DNA of 26,773 bases from Nitrospiraceae bacterium (GCA_014534095.1 JACVSD010000011.1:1-26773), one strand, 5' to 3'. Counted from the stretch's first letter, positions 1 through 9,090 are shown. Made by a program: numbers and translations. Notes: generated by a model not told the origin, from the sequence alone.

Positions 1-1404
1 ATCGAACGCTATCTCAGTTACGCCGGGGCACCGAATTGGCCGTTGACCATCCAGGCCCTGGCTCTCTTGTACGCCGGGGTCGTCTTTCGTGAATTGAGCC
101 CAGCCGAACGATGGCGGCGGACCGGCCTGTCGATCCTCAACAGGCAGATTCTCAACGAGGTTTCTCCCGACGGGATCTGCGTCGAGCCGGCGTCGTCTCA
201 TCAGCGCCGTCTGTTGGAAGCATATCTGCACTATCTGATCCTGGCCGAGCGCCAGGCGCTGCCCGTTCCGCAGGACGTTCGTGATCGCGTGCAGGTGCTG
301 GTCGATGCGTTGCTCCATCTACGGCGCCCAGACGGATTTATGTTGCGCGTTGGAGAGCCAGACGGGGATTGGGTGCTCCCGTTGTTTTCCAGAGACGCCG
401 ATGACTGGCGCGCTATGTTTGCCCTGGCGGCCGTGGTCTTCGACGACGGCCGGTATGCCTGGGCGGCCGGGGACGAGGCTCCCGAACTCCTCTGGTTCGC
501 AGGTACGGCGGGCGCCCAGCACTTCCAGCGTCTCACGCCTGAACCTCCGCAAGAGGCGCCTTCTCAAGAATGCGCCCGCGCCGGGTATGTGCAAATGAGG
601 AGCGGATGGGACCGGCACTCGCACCAGTTGATGCTCGAGGTCGGCACGGAAAGCGGCGCGCTCGAAGAGGAGACCGGCGATCTGCTGGGCGTCCAATGTT
701 CGGTGTTCGGTGAGCCGATCCTCATTGACCCTCAGTGGACGGGCCAAGCCGGTCATCGCGAGTGGCAGGACTTCGTGCGACCCGGCAGCACGCATAGCAC
801 GATCCTCATTGACGGTGTGCCACCCCTTCAACGCCCTGGACCGGTTCACAAAGGGCCCCGTGCGGTGTTGCGGCAATGGTCGCGTAACGAGCGGTACGAA
901 TTGGCCGATGCCAGCCATGACGGCTATCGCTCGCTGGCCCAGCCGGTGGTGCATCGGCGACGGGTGTTATTCGTCAAGCGAGCCTATTGGGTCCTTATCG
1001 ACGACATACAGGGGCGCGGCCGGCACCGGGTGGAATTGGCCTTTCATTTAGCATCGCGGTCGGTCGACCTCGATGCGTCGCTCTGGGCCAGGGTGTGGAC
1101 GACGAAGGGCCCGGGGCTTGCGATTAAACCGTTTGCGGGAGTGTCGTTGCGCGGTGAGGTGCAAGACGGCGTGAGGGACGCTGGCGGGAGCCCCCCAGGA
1201 GCTGCAGCACTGGTGTATCGCTGTGAGCACGAGGTGCCCCTCCGTGTCGTCACGTTGTTGTATCCGCTCCGTGACCGCCAGACGGCGCTGCCCAACGTCC
1301 GACCCTTCCTCGACGAGGAGGGTAATCTTTCGGGCCTGATGCTCGATGATCCCGCGGCGACCATCCTCTATTCCGATCATTCCGTAACTGTGGAGGCAGC
1401 CTGA
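1..1404 (+). CDS. Heparinase II/III-like protein, C-terminal part (5' end outside window)
   Basis: The reading frame is open from the first base, so the gene starts to the left and about 467 codons are visible. The first part is a helical (alpha/alpha toroid-like) region. The second resembles the heparinase II/III C-terminal beta-sandwich: the stretch reading EPILIDPQWTG, then FVRPGSTHSTILIDG, corresponds to the family's 'RPLLVDPGT ... AAHNTVxVDG' region. Family members cleave uronic-acid polysaccharides or sit in exopolysaccharide loci as tailoring or turnover enzymes. The usual HGHAD-type metal/catalytic signature is not recognisable: at 664-690 the frame reads LEEETGDLL where a His-rich motif is expected, so activity may be lost or changed. 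The stop lies 3 bases before the amidotransferase gene, so the two are probably co-transcribed. The family call is fairly secure; substrate and activity are unknown. Confidence 0.8.
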   Translation: MERYLSYAGAPNWPLTIQALALLYAGVVFRELSPAERWRRTGLSILNRQILNEVSPDGICVEPASSHQRRLLEAYLHYLILAERQALPVPQDVRDRVQVLVDALLHLRRPDGFMLRVGEPDGDWVLPLFSRDADDWRAMFALAAVVFDDGRYAWAAGDEAPELLWFAGTAGAQHFQRLTPEPPQEAPSQECARAGYVQMRSGWDRHSHQLMLEVGTESGALEEETGDLLGVQCSVFGEPILIDPQWTGQAGHREWQDFVRPGSTHSTILIDGVPPLQRPGPVHKGPRAVLRQWSRNERYELADASHDGYRSLAQPVVHRRRVLFVKRAYWVLIDDIQGRGRHRVELAFHLASRSVDLDASLWARVWTTKGPGLAIKPFAGVSLRGEVQDGVRDAGGSPPGAAALVYRCEHEVPLRVVTLLYPLRDRQTALPNVRPFLDEEGNLSGLMLDDPAATILYSDHSVTVEAA

Positions 1405-1407
1405 GCT

Positions 1408-3342
1408 ATGTGCGGCATTGCAGGGATCGTGAAACTGAATCTCGCGGAGGCGGTGGAAACGTCGCGGCTCACGCGCATGAGGGACGTCCAGCGGCACCGG
1501 GGGCCCGACGGGTCCGGCTTGTGGACTGACGAGGGCGTCGGACTGGCGCACCGCCGTCTCGCCATTGTGGATGTGGCCGGCGGCCATCAGCCCATGACGA
1601 ACAAGGACGAGACGCTCTGTATCGTCTTCAACGGAGAGATCTATAACCATCCGCAGCTGCGTCGCGACCTGGAAGCCCGCGGCTATCATTACCGGACTCG
1701 GAGCGATACCGAAACGATCCTGCATCTCTATGACGCCTTCGGGGAAGGGTGCCTCGAGCGGCTACAGGGCATGTTCGCCTTCGCGCTCTGGGATCGCAGG
1801 AGGCGACGGTTATTGCTCGCCAGGGACCGCCTGGGCATCAAGCCGCTGTATTATGCGTGCACGGATCAAGAACTGCTGTTTGCGTCGGAAATCAAAGGAA
1901 TCCTCGCCGCGGACGCGTTTCGCCCGGAGTTTAACGAGGCCGTGCTTCCCGAATTGCTCGCCTCACGGTTTGTTGCGGGGGAGCAGACCTGTTTCCGACG
2001 CGTGCGCAAATTGCTCCCCGGACGCATGTTGTCGTGGTCCCCGTCCGAAGGGTTCCGGGAACGGCGGTATTGGCATCCGCCGGTCCATAATGACTGCTCG
2101 GCAGCCGGCATGGAGGAGCGCGGGCACCTCGTGCGCGCCAAGCTGGAGTCGGTCGTACGCAGTCATCTCATGAGCGATGTGCCGGTTGGACTGTTCTTGT
2201 CCGGGGGCATCGATTCCACCGCGCTCGCGACCCTGATGGCCCCCGCCGTCCAGCATCCCCTCCATGCGTTTTCAGTTGGGTTCGCCGAGGCGGAGGCCAA
2301 TGAGTTGCCGTACGCGCGCATGGCCGCGACGGCCGCGGGAGCCGTCTATCATGAAGTGCTGGTGTCTCCGCAGGAGTTCTTCCAGGCGCTGCCCAGGCTG
2401 GTATGGCACGAGGATGAACCAATTGCGTTTCATTCGAGCGTGCCGTTGTATTTCGTCTCCCGGCTCGCACAGCAGCACGTCAAGGTCGTCTTGAGCGGCG
2501 AGGGGGCCGACGAGCTGTTCCTCGGTTACGATTATCGCTACCGCGTGACGGCGCTGAACGAGCAACTCGGCCGATGGTACTGGCGGGCGATGCCGGCGGC
2601 GGGGCAGCGGGGGGTGGCGCAGATGCTCCAGAGCCTTCCTCGCCCCCTCCGGCGCTACGCCGAGCGGTCATTCCTGGCGTTTCCTCCCGGTCCGCGGGGC
2701 TTGTTCTTCGACAACTTCTCAGTGTTTCCGACTGCGCTGCAACGCGGCCTGCTTCGGGATAAAAGCCTCCTGGTTGCGCATGATCCCCATGCGGAAGGCC
2801 TCCGCTATTGGGACGAGCATCAGGAGGGCTCGCTCGAACGGATGAGTTATGTGGATCTCCAGACTCATCTCGTCGAGTTACTGATGAAGCAGGATCAGAT
2901 GAGCATGGCGGCGTCGGTCGAAAGCCGTGTGCCCTATCTCGATCATGAACTTGTGGAATTGGTCGGCGCCATGCCGGGACGGTTTCGCCTGGACGGCTGG
3001 CGGACGAAGGCCGTGCTCCGCGAAGCGGTCCGCACCGCGATTCCGGATGAGATCCTGACCAGGCGGAAAATGGGATTTCCCGTTCCTTTAGGCCAGTGGC
3101 TCAAGGGACCTTTCTGGCCGGTCGTCGAGGATCTCGTGCTCGGGCCGCGCGCGCAGGCCCGTGGCTTGTTTCATCCGGCTGCCGTCAAGCGGCTGGCGGA
3201 GGAGCACCGGCAAGGCATCCGCCAGCATACTGACCGGTTGTGGCTTCTCATGAACCTCGAGATGTGGCATCGGCTGTTTCTCGACGGCGAGGATCCGGTC
3301 TCGGTCTCCTACGGGGCGAGGGCGGCCATGTGTGCGCCATAA
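1408..3342 (+). CDS. asnB: Asparagine synthetase-type amidotransferase (exopolysaccharide/exosortase-locus type)
   Basis: This is a 644-residue glutamine-dependent amidotransferase. It begins MCGIAGIV, giving the catalytic Cys2 of a class II glutaminase domain (about residues 2-210). The synthetase domain carries the ATP-pyrophosphatase P-loop SGGIDS at residues 265-270. It is longer than E. coli AsnB (554 residues) and matches the size of the asparagine-synthase paralogs found in exosortase-associated polysaccharide loci. By context it may amidate a sugar carboxylate (uronic acid) or an amino-acid substituent rather than make free asparagine; this is inference. The ATG follows a GGAGG (1392-1396) embedded in the end of the upstream gene, with an 11-base spacer. 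Family assignment is very secure; the substrate is open. Confidence 0.92.
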   Translation: MCGIAGIVKLNLAEAVETSRLTRMRDVQRHRGPDGSGLWTDEGVGLAHRRLAIVDVAGGHQPMTNKDETLCIVFNGEIYNHPQLRRDLEARGYHYRTRSDTETILHLYDAFGEGCLERLQGMFAFALWDRRRRRLLLARDRLGIKPLYYACTDQELLFASEIKGILAADAFRPEFNEAVLPELLASRFVAGEQTCFRRVRKLLPGRMLSWSPSEGFRERRYWHPPVHNDCSAAGMEERGHLVRAKLESVVRSHLMSDVPVGLFLSGGIDSTALATLMAPAVQHPLHAFSVGFAEAEANELPYARMAATAAGAVYHEVLVSPQEFFQALPRLVWHEDEPIAFHSSVPLYFVSRLAQQHVKVVLSGEGADELFLGYDYRYRVTALNEQLGRWYWRAMPAAGQRGVAQMLQSLPRPLRRYAERSFLAFPPGPRGLFFDNFSVFPTALQRGLLRDKSLLVAHDPHAEGLRYWDEHQEGSLERMSYVDLQTHLVELLMKQDQMSMAASVESRVPYLDHELVELVGAMPGRFRLDGWRTKAVLREAVRTAIPDEILTRRKMGFPVPLGQWLKGPFWPVVEDLVLGPRAQARGLFHPAAVKRLAEEHRQGIRQHTDRLWLLMNLEMWHRLFLDGEDPVSVSYGARAAMCAP

Positions 3343-3357
3343 GGCGTTAGTTGTTGG

Positions 3358-3381
3358 GACGACGCGTGAGGCAGAGTCGTC
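3358..3381 (+). other. Small inverted repeat between amidotransferase and methyltransferase genes
   Basis: GACGAC (3358-3363) is complementary to GTCGTC (3376-3381), with a 12-base loop. It sits in the 76-base gap after the amidotransferase stop. There is no T-run, so it could be an attenuator, an mRNA-stability stem or chance. Confidence 0.25.
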
Positions 3382-3418
3382 TATGGGGGCCTTCATTTCA
3401 TAACAAGTGAGGTGTTCC

Positions 3419-4273
3419 ATGGCATCGTTAGGGGCAAGCGACTGGTTGTGGAAGCCGGACACGGGATATTACACTGAGACGGCCGAGGATGTGCTCAAGA
3501 ACCCCTATCTGCCGGATCCGGGGTTCCTCCAGGACCGCCGGATCATGACGGTATTCACCGACTATGGGAAGATTTCCGCGGAATCGGACGTCCTGGAGAT
3601 TGGCTGCGGCCGGTCCCCCTGGCTGCCGTATCTCGCGCGCACGACCGGCTGTCGGGCCGTTGGGGTGGACATTGAACCCCATGCTGCGGAATTGGCACGC
3701 GCCAATATGGCCGGCGCCCAGGTCCAAGGGGAGATTTTTTGCCGAGACGCGTTCGATGTGCAGGCCAATGCGGATCTGATGAATCGTTTCGATTTAGTGT
3801 ATTCGCTCGGTGTGGTGGAACATTTGGAGAATGCCCCGGAGAAACTGGACATCTTGGCGCGGTATCTGAAACCCGGCGGACGGCTCATGACGCTCGTGCC
3901 GAATCTTCAAGGCCTCAATTGGACGCTTCAGCGGCTGGGCAGTTTGCGGGTCCTGCAGGCCCATGTCGTCTACACCGCCGAGATGTTGAAGATCGTCCAT
4001 GAGCGCGCGGGCCTGCAGAGTGTGACGGCAGATTACATTGGGTTTATGAACGCCTATCTCTCGTCATCCTTAGGAGAACCGGCGCTGAGGCAACGTCTCC
4101 ACCGGGCCTGTTGCCGTATGCTGGCGATCGCCACCGCCTTGTGGACCCGGAGTTCGGCGCCGACGCCGGAATGGCCCTGGCTGGCCCCGATGGTGTTTTG
4201 CGTAGGCCGGCGCATTGAAGCCGAGAGTCCGACGACCATGTTGAGCGCTCCCGTCTTAGCGGGCCAACGCTGA
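3419..4273 (+). CDS. Class I SAM-dependent methyltransferase
   Basis: This 284-residue protein has a Rossmann-type methyltransferase core. Motif I is VLEIGCG at residues 58-64, followed by an acidic end of strand 2 (VGVDIEPH). The FDLVYSLGVVEHL stretch is a typical motif IV/post-motif of ubiquinone/sugar methyltransferases (Methyltransf_11/23 type), followed by LKPGGRLMTLVPN. No membrane segment is seen. I chose ATG 3419 because a GAGGTG lies just upstream; a GTG at 3407 in the same frame has no comparable site. By position it probably methylates a sugar or lipid-linked intermediate of the polysaccharide, but the acceptor cannot be read from the sequence. Confidence 0.85.
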   Translation: MASLGASDWLWKPDTGYYTETAEDVLKNPYLPDPGFLQDRRIMTVFTDYGKISAESDVLEIGCGRSPWLPYLARTTGCRAVGVDIEPHAAELARANMAGAQVQGEIFCRDAFDVQANADLMNRFDLVYSLGVVEHLENAPEKLDILARYLKPGGRLMTLVPNLQGLNWTLQRLGSLRVLQAHVVYTAEMLKIVHERAGLQSVTADYIGFMNAYLSSSLGEPALRQRLHRACCRMLAIATALWTRSSAPTPEWPWLAPMVFCVGRRIEAESPTTMLSAPVLAGQR

Positions 4274-4325
4274 AGCGCCTCCGAACGCCGAGAGCTGCAC
4301 GAGCACGCAATGAAAGGCGGCTGTT

Positions 4326-5483
4326 ATGATTGAGGGACAGTCGATCATCTGCTTTTCGCAGGATTGGCAGGGCGATCCCACCAGTAAAAAACATATCATG
4401 CGGATTCTGGCCAAGAAGAACCGCGTCCTATGGGTGAATTCAATCGGGATGCGTCGTCCGACGGCTGGCGCCCATGACGTCAAACGGGTGTTCACGAAGC
4501 TTCGCCGCATCGTCGCCGGCTATCGGGAGGTCGAACCGAATTTGTTCGTGATGGACCCACCGGTGTTGCCGTTGCCCGGTGTGGCGGTGGCCGAACAGCT
4601 CAACCGTGTTTTGTTGGCCGCATGGCTGCGGCGACTCGGGCGTCGCCTGGGAATGAGCCGGCCCATTGTCTGGACGTTCTTGCCGAACGTGAATTGGGTC
4701 TTGGGTCGGCTCAACGAGCGGATGGTCATTTACCATTGCGTCGATGAATATTCCCAGTTTTCCGGGGTCCCGAAGGACCTGATCGTTCGGATGGAAAAGG
4801 ATTTAATCGGGCGGGCGGATCTTGTCTTCACATCCGCCGAGAAGCTCTGTGAAGAGCGGCGTCAGCTTAATCCTCACACGCATTTTGTTCCGCATGGCGT
4901 CGATGTGGCTCATTTCAGCCGTGCGCTCGAGCCTTCGACCGAAGTGCCGGCGGATCTTCGGCCGCTGCCGAAACCAGTGATCGGATTTTTCGGGCTGTTG
5001 GCTGATTGGGTCGATCTCGACATGATGGCGGCACTGGCGCGTGCCCGGCCACAGTGGTCCTTCGCACTGGTCGGAAAGAGCCAGACGGATTTGAGCATGC
5101 TGCAAGGGCTATCCAATGTGCACCTCCTCAAGCAACAGCCCTATAGCGCGCTCCCGGGCTATTGTCGTGGCTTCGACGTGGGGCTGATCCCTTTTCGCAT
5201 GAACGAGCTGACGCTCCGCGTCAATCCACTCAAGATGCGCGAGTATCTGGCGGCCGGGCTTCCGGTGGTTTCAACACCGTTGCCCGAAGTCGTGCGGTAT
5301 ACAGGGCTCGTGCGGATTGCGACTCACGAAGCCGGGTTCCTGGAAGCCATTGAAGCGGCGCTCTCGGAACGGTCGCCGGCCCAGGATCGGCAGCGCGTGG
5401 AGGCCATGCGTCAGGAAGGTTGGGAGGCACGCGTGGCCGACATGACCAAGATCATTCAAACCCGAATGGCGCAAAAGGTGTGA
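4326..5483 (+). CDS. Glycosyltransferase, GT4-like (TuaH-like)
   Basis: This 385-residue GT-B-fold transferase has an N-terminal domain opening IICFSQDWQGDP and a linker region RADLVFTSAEKL, then FVPHGVD at the domain junction. The C-terminal nucleotide-sugar domain starts VIGFFGLLADWVD, and NPLKMREYLAAGLPVVSTPLPE is the EX7E-like donor-binding region of GT4/GT1 enzymes. It resembles teichuronic-acid-type and exopolysaccharide glycosyltransferases that act on the cytoplasmic face of the membrane. The start ATG has an AAAGG upstream. The next gene begins 2 bases after its stop, so the two are translationally linked. Donor and acceptor sugars are unknown. Confidence 0.85.
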   Translation: MIEGQSIICFSQDWQGDPTSKKHIMRILAKKNRVLWVNSIGMRRPTAGAHDVKRVFTKLRRIVAGYREVEPNLFVMDPPVLPLPGVAVAEQLNRVLLAAWLRRLGRRLGMSRPIVWTFLPNVNWVLGRLNERMVIYHCVDEYSQFSGVPKDLIVRMEKDLIGRADLVFTSAEKLCEERRQLNPHTHFVPHGVDVAHFSRALEPSTEVPADLRPLPKPVIGFFGLLADWVDLDMMAALARARPQWSFALVGKSQTDLSMLQGLSNVHLLKQQPYSALPGYCRGFDVGLIPFRMNELTLRVNPLKMREYLAAGLPVVSTPLPEVVRYTGLVRIATHEAGFLEAIEAALSERSPAQDRQRVEAMRQEGWEARVADMTKIIQTRMAQKV

Positions 5484-5485
5484 CG

Positions 5486-7147
5486 ATGAATAACCGAGTC
5501 TCAGCGTGGGCGGTCATCTTGACGGCCGTGATGTGGAGTTCGGCTTTGGGCTGTGCGGGTGCCAGGGCGGAGGTCTCTGGCGCGGCTCAGCCGCCGCAGT
5601 TGCCTCGGGAACTGGTCGATACGTCGATGCCTGTCTCCAAAGGACGGGTGATCAAGGTCCCTGCGGGTGGAGACTTCCAGGAGGCGCTGGAGGAGGCGCA
5701 ACTCGGAGACACCATTGTGTTGCAAGCCGGGGTCATCTACAGGGGCCCCTTCACGTTACCGGAGAAAAAAACCGGTGCCGGGTGGATTACCATCCGGTCC
5801 AATATTGGCCCCCCTCAATTGCCCCCTCCCGGGACCCGCGTGCACCCCTCGCATGCTTCGCTGATGCCCAAGCTGGTTGCGAGCCGGGGCTTCGTCGTGA
5901 GCGCGGAGAAACGCGCGCATCACTACCGGTTCATCGGCATTGAAATGGCACCGACCGAGGATACGTTTTTGTATGGCATCGTGTCGTTGGGAAACAACCG
6001 GGAGCGCGCCATTGAGGATCTGCCGCACCACATCGTGATTGATCGCTCGTACTTACACGGCGATGCAAAGAAGGGGAGTCGTCGTGGCGTGGCGATGAAC
6101 GGCCGACATCAGGCGGTGATCGATTCGTATCTCTCAGACTTTAAAGAAGAAGTGCACGACACGCAGGCCGTGGGCGGTTGGGCGGGCAGCGGTCCGTTCA
6201 AGATCGTCAATAATTTCCTGGAAGCCAGCGGGGAAAACATTTGTATCGGAGGGGGGGATCCGAACATCCGGGACCTGGTCCCGAGCGATATCGAAATCCG
6301 ACAGAACTATTCCACGAAACCGCTGAACTGGAAACCCGAGGAACCGAACTACGACGGCAGCCAGTGGCGGGTTAAATTCCTCTTTGAGTTAAAGAACGCC
6401 CGCCGGGTGCTTATCGACGGCAATATTTTCGAGTACAATTGGCAGACACCCGGATACGGGTTCGGGGTTGTCTTCACGGTCCGGAACCAGGAAGGCACGG
6501 CTCCCTGGTCGGTGATAGAAGACGTTACCTTCACCAATAACATCGTGCGGCATGCCGCTAGCGGCCTCAATATCTTGGGGTTTGACGATCATCATCCGAA
6601 CAATGAGCCAACGCGTCGCATTTTGATCAAGAACAATGTGTTCGAAGATATCGGCGGCCCCCGATGGGGAGGCCGGGGCCGGCTGTTTCAACTTCTCAGG
6701 GGCACACAGGATGTGGTGATCGAGCACAATATCGCGGCGCAGACTGGGGACATCGTGGTGGCTGACGGGGAGCCTCATCAGCACTTCGTGTACCGGTACA
6801 ACATCAGTCCGCACAATGACGATGGCATCACCGGCGCCGGGACCGGCGTGGGGGAACAGGCCCTTAGCAAGTACTTTCCCAACGCCCTTGTGGCACATAA
6901 CGTGATCATCGGCGGAGATGCCCGAAAGTATCCCGATAAGAATTATTTTCCGGATTCCACGGACGCCGCCAAAGTCGCGGGCCTTTCGAACGGCGAGTAT
7001 CGAGTGTCCCCGTCGAGTCCTTACAAAGCCCGGGGAGCGGATGAGGACCCGGGTGTCGATATCCGGGCCTTATGCGCCGCGTTGGGAAGCAATGCCGGAG
7101 GTGAAAAAACGTGCAAGACGGCCGCGTACGCCGGCCCGGCTCAGTAA
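5486..7147 (+). CDS. Secreted right-handed parallel beta-helix protein (pectate-lyase-like fold)
   Basis: This 553-residue exported protein has an N-terminal hydrophobic stretch (about residues 7-23) ending SALGCAGARA-EV. It could be cut by signal peptidase I after ARA or, less typically, lipidated at the Cys. The body shows short N-rich strands typical of beta-helix coils: IVNNFLEASGENICIGG, IEIRQNY, VLIDGNIFEYN, VTFTNNIVRHAASGLNI, ILIKNNVFEDIGG, VVIEHNIA and ALVAHNVIIGG. Beta-helix proteins in polysaccharide loci are usually lyases, epimerases or hydrolases acting on the polymer in the periplasm or outside. I see no motif that separates these options. ATG 5486 is chosen because AAGGTG precedes it and the signal peptide starts there; the frame is open further upstream but would overlap the glycosyltransferase gene. 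Confidence 0.8.
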   Translation: MNNRVSAWAVILTAVMWSSALGCAGARAEVSGAAQPPQLPRELVDTSMPVSKGRVIKVPAGGDFQEALEEAQLGDTIVLQAGVIYRGPFTLPEKKTGAGWITIRSNIGPPQLPPPGTRVHPSHASLMPKLVASRGFVVSAEKRAHHYRFIGIEMAPTEDTFLYGIVSLGNNRERAIEDLPHHIVIDRSYLHGDAKKGSRRGVAMNGRHQAVIDSYLSDFKEEVHDTQAVGGWAGSGPFKIVNNFLEASGENICIGGGDPNIRDLVPSDIEIRQNYSTKPLNWKPEEPNYDGSQWRVKFLFELKNARRVLIDGNIFEYNWQTPGYGFGVVFTVRNQEGTAPWSVIEDVTFTNNIVRHAASGLNILGFDDHHPNNEPTRRILIKNNVFEDIGGPRWGGRGRLFQLLRGTQDVVIEHNIAAQTGDIVVADGEPHQHFVYRYNISPHNDDGITGAGTGVGEQALSKYFPNALVAHNVIIGGDARKYPDKNYFPDSTDAAKVAGLSNGEYRVSPSSPYKARGADEDPGVDIRALCAALGSNAGGEKTCKTAAYAGPAQ

Positions 7148-7148
7148 C

Positions 7149-7187
7149 GCAGCCAGCGCATCGATCGCCGCTGCTCGACATCTTTTT
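7149..7187 (+). terminator. Weak hairpin followed by a short T-run after the beta-helix gene
   Basis: GCAGC (7149-7153) pairs with GCTGC (7170-7174), and a run of five T follows at 7183-7187 after an 8-base gap. The stem is short, so this may reduce rather than stop read-through into the carbamoyltransferase gene. Confidence 0.25.
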
Positions 7188-7248
7188 AATGGACGGAATG
7201 GGATGGGAAGGACCTCTATGACCTCCAGATCGTTCGGAGGATTCTGAT

Positions 7249-9090
7249 ATGGACATTCTCGGCATCTCAGCCTACTACCACGACAGTGCCGCTTGCCTGG
7301 TACGCGACGGGCACATCGTGGCCGCGGCACAAGAGGAGCGGTTTACACGAAAGAAGCATGACCCAGGCTTTCCGACGAACGCGATCCGGTATTGCTTGCG
7401 TGAAGCCGGGACATCGCTGGCCAATGTGCACTCGATCGTCTTTTATGACAAGCCGCTCCTCAAGTTTGAACGCTTGCTCGAGACTTATCTGTCGTTTGCG
7501 CCAAAAGGGCTGACTTCGTTTGTGACAGCCATGCCGGTGTGGCTCAAGGAAAAGCTCTACCTCAAGAAACTGTTACGGCGTGAATTTGCGGCGGTGGAGG
7601 AAGGCCTGTCGGAGTCGCAGGTTCCGACGCTTCTCTTCTCAGAGCACCACGAGTCGCATGCCGCCTCGGCCTTCTTTCCTTCGCCCTATGAATCGGCGGG
7701 CGTGCTGTGCATGGACGGGGTCGGAGAGTGGGCCACGACATCCGCCTGGCTGGGGGAAGCCAACCGCTTGACGCCGCTGTGGGATATTCCCTTTCCACAC
7801 TCCATCGGCCTGCTGTATTCGGCCTTTACGTACTATACCGGGTTCAAAGTGAACTCGGGCGAATATAAAGTGATGGGGCTGGCTCCCTATGGGGAGCCGA
7901 AATACGTCAAGGCGATCTACGATCATCTGTTCGATTTGAAACCGGACGGCACCTTCCGTCTTAATATGGAGTATTTTGACTACTGCACGGGTCTCAAGAT
8001 GACGAGCGACCGGTTCGACGACCTGTTCGGCGGTCCCCCGAGGAAACCCGAAACGCCCCTGACTCAGCGTGAAATGGATTTGGCCCGCTCGATTCAAGAA
8101 GTCACCGAGGAAACGATGCTGCGTCTCTCGCGCACGCTGCACCAGGAGACGGGTGTGCCGTACTTGTGCCTCGCCGGCGGCGTGGCCCTGAACTGCGTCG
8201 GGAACGGCCGCGTGCTGCGAGAGGGCCCCTACCAGGGTCTGTGGATCCAGCCGGCGGCCGGAGATGCCGGCGGCGCCCTGGGAGCCGCCTTGTCGGTGTG
8301 GCATCAATATGAAGGCCGCCCGCGGACAGTGCGCCGGAACGATGCCATGGCGGGGGGATATCTCGGCCCCGCCTATTCCAACGACCAGATCGAACAGTCG
8401 CTGAGGCAGCTGGGCGCGTCCTATGTGAGGATGCCCGACGACGCCTTGTTCACGCGGGTGGCCCAAGATCTGGCCGCCGAAAAAGTGGTGGGGTGGTTTC
8501 AGGGCCGCATGGAATTTGGGCCCCGCTCCTTGGGCGGGCGCAGTATCCTCGGCGATCCGCGGAGCGCAAACATGCAGTCCATCATGAACCTGAAGATCAA
8601 GTACCGAGAGTCGTTCCGCCCGTTTGCGCCGTCGGTCTTGCGCGAGCGGGTCGCGGACTATTTCAACCTCGATTGCGACAGTCCGTATATGCTGCTGGTC
8701 GCTCCCGTCAAGGAGAGCCGCCGGCGGCCGGTCACGAACGAGCAGCAAGGCCTCTGGGGCATCGATTTGCTGAACGTCCCGCGTTCCGATATCCCCGCCG
8801 TCACCCATCTGGATTATTCGGCCCGGGTGCAGACGGTGCACCGCGAGACGAACCCCCGCTATTACCGGTTGCTCCAGGCGTTCGATGAATTGACAGGCTG
8901 CGGGGTTCTGGTCAATACCTCATTCAATGTGCGCGGCGAACCGATCGTCGGCTCTCCGGAGGACGCCTATCGTTGCTTTATGCGGACGGAAATGGACGTG
9001 CTCGTGCTGGAGAATTGCGTGTTGTACAAACAGGATCAACCGGCGCTTGCGGGTGATAGCGATTGGAAGAAGGAGTTTGAACTTGATTAA
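7249..9090 (+). CDS. O-carbamoyltransferase, NodU/CmcH/SxtI family
   Basis: This 613-residue full-length carbamoyltransferase opens MDILGISAYYHDSAA, the start of the Kae1/TobZ-like N-terminal domain. HHESHAASAFFPSPY and VLCMDGVGEW follow; these carry the conserved His and nucleotide-binding residues of the family. The C-terminal domain contains FQGRMEFGPRSLGGRSILGDPR and NTSFNVRGEPIVGSPEDA, hallmarks of Carbam_trans_C. The family transfers a carbamoyl group from carbamoyl phosphate, via carbamoyl-AMP, to a hydroxyl of a sugar or small molecule (nodulation factors, cephamycin, tobramycin, saxitoxin). GGAGG at 7236-7240 gives an ideal 8-base spacing to the ATG. The next two genes are SxtJ- and DUF5989-type, a recurring partnership for this enzyme. 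The likely target here is a hydroxyl of the exopolysaccharide or its precursor. Confidence 0.93.
   Translation: MDILGISAYYHDSAACLVRDGHIVAAAQEERFTRKKHDPGFPTNAIRYCLREAGTSLANVHSIVFYDKPLLKFERLLETYLSFAPKGLTSFVTAMPVWLKEKLYLKKLLRREFAAVEEGLSESQVPTLLFSEHHESHAASAFFPSPYESAGVLCMDGVGEWATTSAWLGEANRLTPLWDIPFPHSIGLLYSAFTYYTGFKVNSGEYKVMGLAPYGEPKYVKAIYDHLFDLKPDGTFRLNMEYFDYCTGLKMTSDRFDDLFGGPPRKPETPLTQREMDLARSIQEVTEETMLRLSRTLHQETGVPYLCLAGGVALNCVGNGRVLREGPYQGLWIQPAAGDAGGALGAALSVWHQYEGRPRTVRRNDAMAGGYLGPAYSNDQIEQSLRQLGASYVRMPDDALFTRVAQDLAAEKVVGWFQGRMEFGPRSLGGRSILGDPRSANMQSIMNLKIKYRESFRPFAPSVLRERVADYFNLDCDSPYMLLVAPVKESRRRPVTNEQQGLWGIDLLNVPRSDIPAVTHLDYSARVQTVHRETNPRYYRLLQAFDELTGCGVLVNTSFNVRGEPIVGSPEDAYRCFMRTEMDVLVLENCVLYKQDQPALAGDSDWKKEFELD

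Noticed and set aside
1048..1725. A 225-codon minus-strand frame spanning the heparinase/amidotransferase junction
   Set aside because: It crosses two good plus-strand genes and shows no motif.
7639..8841. A 400-codon minus-strand open frame opposite the carbamoyltransferase gene
   Set aside because: It is antisense to a clearly recognised enzyme, has no recognisable protein features, and long antisense frames are expected in GC-rich genes.
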